From Aporrectodea caliginosa (Eukaryota > Annelida > Clitellata > Crassiclitellata > Lumbricidae): a stretch of 64,000 nucleotides of DNA. The position numbers and the translations under genes are program-made. Positions 41,381-52,500 of this stretch are shown here, one piece after another (the first letter of the stretch is position 1; every line of letters starts with the position of its first letter). Location of the stretch: NCBI GenBank assembly GCA_020284085.1, contig JACEVL010000059.1, positions 865,001-929,000 on the forward strand. The letters are read 5' to 3'. The notes under the pieces are model-generated. The model saw nothing but the letters and a program-made list of their open reading frames with translations, ran no database searches and was not told the origin of the DNA.

Positions 41381-43143
41381 GTGTCTTGGGCATTATGGTA
41401 ACTGCACTATAGAAGTCATTAGATTAGATTCAACATATTGATGATTAAGATGACTGTGATACCATCGACAACATTTATGATTATCAGGAAAACGATGGTG
41501 ACAAATAAAACTGTTGAAAATTGTTGGGATTTGTAGCATATAATTATTAATTATACACAACCAGCTACCAGTAGGCCTAATTTTCATGTTCAGGCAACAT
41601 ACGAAATCTTCAGTCTTTTTTATCGACATTTGTCTCTTGAATTCTGGTAAATCCTAATCCCGTCAAATATATTATAAATTCTACAATTATAGATGTACAG
41701 GTAGACCTGGTGGCGAATCCTAACGTTTTCAAACGGATGGTCATATAAATCAGGAAGGTTGTACCTAACTTTTGCTTAATTTACGACTTAAATTGTGACT
41801 TCAGTTTCCAATGTTTATCTAGGCCTACTTATAACTTTAATGGGAACCTTACTCTAAACAGCTTGGGAGAACTCAGTGGCGTCCCCAACTCAAATGGGGT
41901 CTGAGTCGTGACCCGATTGACCTCTGCATGCTCCATTGGTCAGACCGCCTACAGTTCTATTAATTGGTGCCCCACGCGAAATACAGGTTGCGCCGCTGAA
42001 GATGACGAATGCGTGGGCACATCAATGTTGGCCGGATATATTCGGTATGCAGCTCGTCACTGGTGTAATAATTAGTAAGCAATTTCTTAGTCCAGCCATG
42101 TAAATAGTGAAAGCTGAATATAAATGAATAAATTAATCAGCTCTGCTTCTCTGTCTCTCCCCCCTCCAACACACACGCACCCACTCCACGATCTTTCCGC
42201 TCTGGCTCACGGCTGCCGGAATTGCTACTAATACATTATAGGCCTAATGCGCACACCTTATAAACACGGCGAACGAGCTAGAAAGCCAGCCTAGCCTGCG
42301 TGCAGACGCGCTAGCCGTAGGCGTTCATGCTGGGCATCTACCCTACTACTCACTGGTGGACAGTTGTACCACACATAATATTAAAGTACATTTGGTCGTA
42401 CCGTATACTGCGTTGTGTTAAGGTATTTGTGTATACATCTATTCATGTAACCAGTGGTATACTTTTCTAAACTGCTAATATACTTTGTCTGGTGAGCTAT
42501 TTGATGTAGGGCTTGCCTGTTTTCAAGTATGATTTAAAAACATAATCGGATACTGTAGTAGCCTACCACCAGTCCATATGTATACATCTGCATGGCTACG
42601 CATCGTTTTATAAGGATAGTAATGATGAGCGGCCCCAAATAGTACAAGAGCACGTAAGGACGGTAAGGTAACTATATATTAAACATTTTTCGCCCGCTGG
42701 GTAATTGCCACCATCCGGTAGTAAAAAAATATAAACGAAAGGTCGAATACAAGATGAGAATAAATTATCTGACTTCATCTGTGAACATCATCTGTCGTAA
42801 GTTCTGAGTCAGTGATCACGCTAATTATAAACAGTTTTGGCTTTAACTTGTTATTCTAATTAGTTAATGCTGAACAGTGTAAGATAAGAATATTCTTTAA
42901 TTGACCGTTTACTATCTGCATTTTGGTGTACAGACATGGTAATAAACATACATCATACATTGAGCTGATCAAGAAGTCCAATAAGTACTCAAATCCGACA
43001 TTATTATCCTAAATTATCCTAAATCTCATATATCATCCTAATAATGAAAGTTTTCCTCATCATGCCATAGGGAACAACATGACAAGTGCCTCTGGTCCAA
43101 ACACAAAACAGGGTGTTGCAATATCTTTTAGGTTTGCTGCATT

Positions 43144-43364
43144 AGTCGGCAATCATTTAGTATCGGGGTGCGTAAGTTTACGGGCGTCGGACAGCATCTT
43201 TTGGCATGCTGCGCGGAAGGTAGGATGTTTTCTAAAGACGAAACTAACCCGAACGCTGACCCTAACCGACCCTCATGACGCGTAACCTTACCCTAACCGA
43301 CTCTCACGACGCCTAAAATGACGGTAGAAAATACATGCACCCCGATACTAAATGCTTGCCGACT
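43144..43364. mobile_element. MITE with 28-bp terminal inverted repeats
   Basis: The left end AGTCGGCAATCATTTAGTAT is matched in reverse at the right end, with one mismatch in 28. The inside holds two copies of a CCCTAACCGAC-TCTCA/TGACGC unit. No clear target duplication was found. It lies about 150 bp upstream of gene 2 exon 1. Confidence 0.7.
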
Positions 43365-43420
43365 CTCGATGCTTCTTCTAACTTTTAATTATACTATTTC
43401 TTATCTTTTCAATTGAATGA

Positions 43421-43430
43421 GTATATATAA
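43421..43430 (+). promoter_or_regulatory. Candidate TATA box of gene 2
   Basis: GTATATATAA lies about 90 bp upstream of the gene 2 ATG, compatible with a start site near 43450 and a short 5' UTR. It is a sequence match only. Confidence 0.4.
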
Positions 43431-43518
43431 GTGATTTATGGTTTTGATATGATTCCTCGCAGTGAACCTGAAATCATCAATAAAGTTTAGTCAAACGTTT
43501 GCATAGACTGCAGTCAAG

Positions 43519-46500
43519 ATGAGCAAGGTAAGCTTATGTTTTATTCTTTTTGTTGCTTATGCATTCTTAAGTTTTTGCTAATATCTTGATGTCCCCAGAA
43601 CAATACTTTTATACGTAAAGACATCTTGCACTGGAACTCTGGAACTGAATTTTCACCAAATACCCGGTACATATTGTAAAAATATAGCAGTTCGAAATTG
43701 CAAGACCTAGATGACCACCGAAGATGTAAACAGCAAGTTTACTGAATTTTGATATACGATGCCTGACACTGATGTTAGAGATCCCCTGTGTAAACCACAC
43801 TGTCAACAAGGAGATCAGATGGATGGGAAAACCAGGAACAGTGCAGGAGGATCTGGAATGTTGTGAGTTTGGACTGATCCGTTAATGGGGAAAGGCCCAA
43901 CCAAAATAGGAAAGCTGTGGCATTACTTTGTTTACCATAAAAGTTTGCAACAGGAAGTAAGTTAGAAACAGATCTGAACAGAGTATTAGCTATGCCGTAT
44001 AATAGCTTTGTTAAAGTTTCAAGGCTAAGCACTTTGCATTGTTTAATCTAATTTCAATATTATTTCTTGAGCTGGCAACCTTGAAGGGGCGCTACTGGGT
44101 ATATAAAATTGCTGTAATTATTGCATAAGTTCTGCACACGTAGTTGTAAAATTTGTAGAGTTTGCTTTTTACATATCATTGCAGTTCAGTAGTACCCATA
44201 TAGTTTTAGCCATCCTGTTGATACAATGTATTGTAGTGAAAACATTGGCTCAATGGAGGAAAATTTGTATACTATAAGTCGATTTGTAAAGCGCAGGATG
44301 ATGTAACTACCTTGTCACCTTGTGCCGTCAGTTCGTGGAACTCTAGCGACCGTCGTGACCAGCTTCCTCCAATCCTCCCTGCTTCGTACCGCATCCCTTA
44401 GTTGTGCAAGGCTCATCGCTGTCCTCCTATGTATCTCCTCCATCCAGCGAGTTCTCGGCCGACCCCTCCTCCCCTCCCGCACGCCAGCATCATCTCCTTC
44501 TCCAACTAAGTGAACCGCAAATGCACCTAAGCAGCTCTTATTAGATGACATAAATTAATGAGTCTTCAACATCTTTCAAAGCTCTTTAGCAGAATCTAAA
44601 GATCCTGAAACACAATGGGCCCTGGGCATACTCTGAATGGGCCCATGCAGTAGGCATACTCTGAATGGCCCAGAAATGGCTTATGTCCTTGCTCCCAACC
44701 TGCTGGCTTCCCCTCCATTGTAATCGTAATCCAAACTTCTAAGGCACCACTCGAAAGCCAAGCGTAGTGCACCAGCTTATTACAGATACTGTCTTTTGTG
44801 ATAGTGCACTTAAGGATGGTGCACCATTCCTTTTTCAGACACATAATTAGGATTTTGTAAAGCAATTTCATTAGGAACAGTTTAACTTTTGAATCATTAA
44901 TTTGTTAGTTACACGTTCTTTAAACTGACTTTGAACAGAGACCAGAAATCTCTGATGAAGGAAGGCAGGCTTTTCTTAATCTCGCTGGAGCTGATGGTGA
45001 AATTGATGCATATGAACTGCAAGACATTCTGAATAGAGTGTTTACTAAAGGTAATTATCATCTCATGTTGTGTTTGCTTAAAATAGAATTTTAAGCTAGA
45101 CTTAAATTAAATTTCTTATTTTGCACCCCTTAGCAGTTTTCAAACACAGAACCACTTGGCTCAGTATTAATGACATCCTGTTTCGAAGTATTCGTATGAA
45201 GTTGAGGTTCAGTTCGCAAATAAGGAAGAAATATAAGGAAACTTATGCTCTACTGTCCTTAATCAAGAAATGACATGTTACAGTCATCTGAAAATCATGA
45301 TTATATAAGTAATAAATACATGGCCACGTATTATTTGCCAATTATCTCAAAAACTCTTCCTTATGCTTTTCATCACTGTTTTGTTGTTGAGGTACCTGAA
45401 GCAGCGAGTACTGTAATTTGTGAGATTTATATTTTAATAACTTTGGTCATATTCTTCTATGCTCAGTTGACGTAGCGCTTAACTTGATCCAACTTTTGTC
45501 TTTCGGACTTGATTTTCATTGTGTGTTCAGCAAATAACTTACTGTAATACAGCTTTTTGTGCTAAACTGATAGTGTGTGGTTGTTTTAATATTTCAGACT
45601 TCAATTTTGATGGCTTTAGTGCTGATATGACTCGTGGAATGGTTGCTTTAAGAGATGTATCCTTGATGATGATGTGAAACTATGATGTGATATAAATAAA
45701 CAATTGTAGTGATAAACATTGTAATGCCAGGCAAAACACATGTGAGTTTGTTATGTCAGGCACAAACAGTTTGGATGAAAAGTAATGTGAGTGGTCTAAA
45801 TTTTTGTAAGTAAGTAGGTAAGTAATGTGGTTGTTAACTTGTTCCTTGTGCCTCAGTTGATTGAGGAATCACGTAATGTATTCTGTTACACTGGTTTTCA
45901 ATCACTGCTGTGCCTGTGGCTGCAATCTTCCTGTTTTTTGTAAATCTGTAAAATGTAAAAGCATGTTTTCTTGCCACCTTGAAAGCGATGGTAAGTTGAA
46001 GACTTAATAGCAGAAGGCTATTTGCCAGGATGCCAGTTGATTGCAACTACACATAATAGCTTTACAAATATTTCCCAAAATGTAAACGCTTTGTTGTAAT
46101 GAAGACGTGTTGTGCTTTGTAAAGTTAAAAGTAAACAAGTACTGCCGCCGTGACCCTAGCAGAACTTAGGGAAGGTGCTCACTTCCCTCTGCAGAACTTG
46201 AGCAACAGTGGATGAATCCCAACGTGTTGGACATGGGACCAGTGCATTGTAGGACTGGCTGTTTTCTTTTGGTTGAATATGAATAATTGACCACTTTAGT
46301 TTCGACATGCACATCGATAAAATATGCTGTAGGGCCAGTCTCTTTATGCCCTCCGCGTGCTCACTGCCCATGGTCTAGCTGGCCCCAAGCTCTCCGACGT
46401 GGTGCGAGCTACTACGCTGTCCCGTCTGCTATACGCAGCCCCGGCATGGTGGGGATATGCTGGGCAGCAAGAAAGGGGAAGACTCCAAGCCGTGATGAAT

Positions 46501-49500
46501 AGGCTAATCCGTCAGCGGTATCTCCCTGGTGATAGCCCAAATATCGAACAGCTGTGCCGTATTGCCGATACCCGCCTGTTTTCGGCTGTTCTTGGAACAC
46601 CAGGACATGTCCTCCACGGGTTGCTCCCCCCAGCGAAGCCAACGGTTTACAGCCTACGCCCCAGACGCCATGACCGGGTGCTGCCAAAAGCTGACAACCG
46701 AATGAGGAAAACATTTATAGTCAGAATGCTGTTCGCATACTAATTAGATCTGTCTCGCAATCTTACTGGTCTTAGAAACATTGTAAATTTTGATGCTTGC
46801 TGTTTTGATGTTTATGTTAATTTATATTGCTCATGCTTGTTCACCAGAGTGCTGTTTGGCAGCTGGTTATAATAAAGAATATACTTACTTACTTACTTAC
46901 TTTATTCATCTGAATGTAAATAGTAGGTGACGACATATCAGAACATAAGTAAAAGCTAGACACAAGTACATGTATTTAAGAAATGTTTAATATAAGTAAC
47001 TTTTCATACTGTTGTTGAGTTTTATATAGCTTTCAGTTCAGAATTTCTTTATATGACAGTACACAAGAAAGTAATTGTCCTTCTTACTGAGAGTTATGCA
47101 AGTTAGCTTTAGTCTTTCAGAAAGTTTAGAAAACTATTTGGCCAAATACGAATAAACTAATTGGAGCACTATTCAGTCCAATGCGAAATGAACACGAATA
47201 TTCGGTACATCTCATTACACATATGCCACTTGGTATGTGCGGGCCTGCAATTGGAGATGTCCAAAAGTTTGCTAAAATGCAGTCTTGAGTACCGAAGTAC
47301 ATTCTGAGTGGGTGTCCAGTTACCTGTCACTCCATTATTGGATAATAAATCAACGATCCAACGGGCTACATATGAGTCGTTATATGTATTTGAACCTAAT
47401 TCATTGTTAGATGAGCAGTCACCTTACCAATAGATGACAATATCCTTCAACCCATCGATATGACAGCACACTTATTTCTGTTGACTCATTGAGACTAAAC
47501 TCCAATTGCAGGCCCGCACATACCAAGTGGCACTGAATAGTGCTCCAAAATTTATTCCATACACTTCAATGACTGACAGTTGTTGACTGCAACCTGATAC
47601 TTCCCACTCCATGGTATCACACATGATGGATAGCTGCACTTTATTAAACACTGAGCCTGTGACTAAGGCAGTCATCTCTGAGAGGCTCTTGAGACGTGCT
47701 ATACAAGTGTTCTGTTACATTACATTAGAGTAACCTGCTTAGAAAATTAGAAATGATCATTATGCTTCTTTGACTGGGTTCTGGGTATTTGATTCATGGC
47801 CCAGGTGCCACCCTTCAGGTGTGTACCCAGACCTTTGGGTGTCTGTTTGACAGGCCTACCTGCAACCTTTCAATTAGAGACGCAGCTTGCTAAATGAATA
47901 GGCCACAGTTTCAATTGTAACATTTTGAGACAACATTTTAAAGAACTCTAAAAGAACTGCATAACTAACTTGCAACTTAGGGTAAAAACTGTCATCATTA
48001 CACTAAATTGTGACACCTTTTAACTGGAGCTACTGGAATGCTTTCCTTGACACCTATAGTATGATATGTCTGGAAAACTTGGCTTTGAAGACTTCAAGAA
48101 ACTCTGGGGAGATCTTACTATTTGCAAGGTATTTTCATGAGGATCTTTTTATGACAAAACGGTACTGATTTCATATGGTAATATGAATTTAACATTGTAC
48201 TTGTCACTTGCTAGCTGAGCTGTGATAAGGTAAATTCATGCATATAAACTAATTGTGAACTTACCATACCACAGGTATGGTAAGGGAGTTCATAAGGCTT
48301 AAGGTTCTCTCAGGATTTGTAAAATCTTTTGTGCTGAGACTTCACACAACCATTTTAAAATGTACTCAAAGCCAACAATGCGATTATTTTCATTTGATGT
48401 GCTCAGAATTCAGCCCAGGTTGAAAAGGTCAAAGACGGTTACATTAGAGATCTAGTGATCATTGCTCCTTTTGTATGTTACAAATCTGACTTACAAATTT
48501 CATGTCCAACTAATTAGGGTTTAATTAAATAACCAGACTTAAATACTGTTATGTTTGTGTGTGTGTGCTTAGTTATTCAGTATTTCTGTTTGTGATTTTC
48601 CTAGCGTGCCTTCATGGCCATGGATTCTGATGACAGTGGATTTTTCAGCCGAAGAGAGTTTGAAAGGGCGCTACATGCTCTCGGTTTGATATATTTCATA
48701 TTGGTTACTTAGAGGAAACAAATATTTGTCTAATACATAGCTCGCACATCGCTTACTGGTAAATGATGAGTCATACTTATTAGTGATTTTTTACATAGCT
48801 GTGATGTTATCTGGGGGCACCACTGTTTCTGCTCGTTCTCTTGAAACTTTTCTTTTTTCGAGGGGCCCTTCGCACTGGAAGCGCCTCTGATTAGGTTGTA
48901 CTGCGAGAGGCGCTTTATAAGTCCGTAAATAGAATAGCAGTACTTGGGATTTTGGCTGTGCATTGCCCTTCTAGAACAGTTATGAATTTTCATTAATGTG
49001 TACCTAGGTTAAATTCAGAAACACATAAACAATATAGAATTTTACCATTTGCTGCTCAGTAGTGAGCAAAAAGGATTGTGTTAGCTAATTGTTTCTGTTG
49101 TGTTAGGGTTTTATTCAGTGTTATATTCGTTAACGGAAACGATAAGTCGAACTGAAAATAATCCATTCCGTTAACGATAAGTATAACGATAACTGAAAAT
49201 ATTCTAAGAACGAAAACTGAACGGAAACGGAAATAAATGATGCCGAACTGAATAAAAACTGTAACGATAATTAAAATCCGAACGGAAATTATACACATTT
49301 ATGACTAAAAATAGAAATGAAGTAATTTACTTACTGACTTAAATTAGCGGTGAACCAGTCTTTCGTTGGACTATGTTATAGAAATGAAGTAATTTACTTA
49401 CTGAATACTGACTTAAATTAGCGGTGAACCAGTCTTTCGTTGGACTATGTTAAGAACTTAATTTTTTCTCTTTGTGGACTTTTAACTGCTGGAAGACGCA

Positions 49501-52500
49501 ACAGGATGAACAGTTCTCTGGAAATGAGAGTTTTTCTGAAATTAAATACTGCACTTTGCAGTGAGTAGTTAGTATCCTGTACTAGTGTACTAGTGTAACT
49601 ACGTTGATAGACCTTCAACTTCAAGTAACTACGTTGATTGAACTCGAAGTAAGATTATTTAAGAACTGTAACTGTAACTTGAACTAAAATTGTTTGAGAA
49701 CTGTAACTTGAACTGAAATTATTTAAGAACTGGAAGTTGAAGTTGAACTGAAATTATTTGAGAACTGAAACTGAACTGAAACTGAAATTACTCCCAGCCG
49801 AACTGAACTGAAACTGAAATAGAAATTATTTTGTGAAGTAAAATAACACTGGTTTTATTACTGTGCTTGCATTGGATAATCTTGCTCGAAATTGATTATT
49901 GTGCTTGGGCTTGAGTGTTATGCTAGCACTTAATTATTGTGCTGTGCCTGATTATTGTGTTGGTGCTTGATTGTTGGCAGCTGATAATCTGAATGAATTC
50001 CCATGTTTACATAAATAGTTTCATTTGAGATTAGCTGTACTGCATATCCTTGCTTTAGAAGAAGAACTGGGTTTAAGATCTTCTTAATTTTGATTGGTTG
50101 CATGGTTGCACCTGCTTTTTTTAAGAAACTGCTCACACTTTGCCCTGGTTCCTGTGCTACAAAGCTTGACGTTTTGTTGCGATTACTGTATCCCCATGCT
50201 AAATGTCACAGTGTAGCTTTGCATTGTTCATCCTATCCTCAGCAGTTGTTTGCCTATAGCAGGAATCTGCAGCAACAATGTCTTAGCAGTTATTCTCTGC
50301 TTTTGCTCGTTAGAGTGAAAAACTGTCTCGATCTTGAAGTAGAGGCAGTGCTGTGGAAAAAGTTCTCTATGTTTAATCGGTTCGCTATTAGTTGATGCTT
50401 TTGCAGTAGGCATTGGTGAAACAGAAGGTAATAATTACAATTGCAATCAATTGATTTCATTAAGTAGCATTCAGATGTGGAGTGCTTTTCTCTGATCTGC
50501 AGCTTCAATTCTGATGAATGCCAATCCTGTTTTGTTTGTGTTGTACCTTCAGCTGTTGACGTTCCTGCCAGTGTGCAGAAGGCTCTAATGATGAGATACA
50601 GCGACAAGGAAGGAAACGTCAGATTTGATGATTTCGTTTCCTGCTACATCAAACTCAAGTCTATGATGAGTACGACAGAACTTGCTTCAGTGTTATGATT
50701 TCATATTATTTGCTTGGGGAGTAGTTTATGAGGAACTTTGCACTACTTTCAGTATTATGGGTAGCAGTGTGTTTGATAAAGATTACAGTGTTATAGACAA
50801 ACGTGTATTTGTTACTATTTGTGTAAATATTTGTACATGACTATTTGTGTAAGTAGGTATTTGTACATGCTTATCTGTGTAAGTATTTGTAGAAGACTTT
50901 GCATAAGTATTTGTACATGACTATTTGTGTAAGTAAGTATTTTATAGGACTATTAGTGTAGGTTTGTACCTTTTTTTTTGGCTCAGAAACAGTTATGCAG
51001 CTTGAAAATATAAAAACTTCTATACCACCATTATAAATATGATCAAAGCATCAGTGATTGGTGAGCTTGCCAAATTCTAGGGTAAGTTTGGTCAAAAGCC
51101 GAGGTTGCCATAAATATACACATTCTTTAGGAGCTGCCTGAATTCTTCAGCATTGCCTTACATAAACTTATAAATAAAATATCAGGAATGTTAGTACTGT
51201 ATACAAAAGCAATAATAGTATAGTAATTGTAGTTATAAGTACACTTAAGGCTTATGTGTTGTGAGTCTTTTTAACTAGCTAGATCAGTTAAAAGCATTAA
51301 ATAGCAGAAGTAAAATCTTAACATTTCGGCTGGAGCACATACATGGGTGCTATTCCTTGAGAATTTATTTGACTTTACATCTTGGTTTTGAAAGTTCAGT
51401 CTAAAATATCATTAAATCGTGTGTTTTTGTCTTGGTAGAAATATTCAGAGCCAAAGATTTGTACAATCAAGGAACTGCAGACTTTGCAAGAGATGAAGTA
51501 TGTGATAATGTTTTATATAATTTCATTTTATCTACAACGTAATAATAATTACGACAATTTCTATGGCGCCGTAACACGGCCATGCCGTTACAAGGGCGCC
51601 TTACAAGACAACTAACAACAGTCGGGATAAGCCCTGGCGAACAAATGTGATTTTAGCATGGATTTAAAAGAGTCCAATGAGTCGGTCAATCGGATAGCAG
51701 GAGGAAGTCTGTTCCAGCATCGAGGACCGGCGGCCGAGAAAGCACGATCACCGAAGCGCGTCCTCATCCTCCGCACACGGAGATCAATCTTCGCAAGCGA
51801 TCGGAGCCGGAGCCCGGACGCAGAGGAATGAGTCCCAGTGCAGCAATCGCGCAGGTACTCGGGCGCAGCCCCGTGTAGTGATTTAAAGACAAGCAGACAG
51901 AGCTTGAACTCGATGCGGAACGGAACAGGCAGCCAATGGAGGACATCGCGGAGGAGCGGCGTGATGTGGTCGTACTTCCTCCTATTGCAGATGAGCCTCG
52001 CCGCGGCATTGAGAACCGACTGGAGTCCGTCCAAGAGACACGCAGGCGCGCCGGCCAGCAGGCTGTTACAACGGTCCACTTTGGAAGCGACGAAGGCGGC
52101 GACGGCCGCTCTCGCAGCCTCAAAAGGTAAGGACTTGATGCAGCTCCTGATGAGACGGAGCTGGCGAAAGCAAGAGCCGACGGTCCACGCGACGTGGCGC
52201 CTCATGGACAGATCAGACTCCAGCAGGACGCCGAGATTACGCACAGAGGTCGAGGGCCGTATCGGGGCCCCGCAGACATTCAGCGCGTCGGTGTCGAGAT
52301 GGAGACACCGTCTGCTAGTCGCGCACCACAGAAAGTCCGTCTTCTCTGGGTTGAGTCGCAATCTGTTGGACCGCATCCATTCAGCGATCCGCTCAATACC
52401 GAGCTCCATTCGTCGCCGCTGCTGTTCGACTGTCGATGGAGGTCCCCATGTGTAGAGCTGAGAGTCGTCGGCATAGAAATGTGATGATAGGCCGAGACTG

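Larger units (their letters stand above)
39451..43143. other. Intergenic region between the two PEF genes
   Basis: It contains LINE fragments (39560-39610 tail, 40005-40250, 40480-40615) and a 16-bp satellite (41007-41380). A possible hAT-like fragment starts CAGTGGCGTCCCC near 41875. I see no host exon. Confidence 0.5.
45657..48059 (+). other. U12-type intron (intron 3) of gene 2
   Basis: The donor is GTATCCTTG. The branch site TTCCTTGAC matches the U12 consensus exactly, with its A 10 nt before the acceptor (ACCTATAG). The position and phase equal those of gene 1 intron 6, so it predates the gene duplication. It contains a LINE fragment (46330-46893) and a MITE (47163-47546). Confidence 0.9.

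Noticed and set aside
41875..42000. hAT-like element starting CAGTGGCGTCCCC
   Set aside because: No matching right end with a duplicated flank could be found.
51838..52455. Plus-strand ORFs of up to 205 aa within the LINE
   Set aside because: Shadow frames of the GC-rich LINE ORF on the minus strand. No domain.
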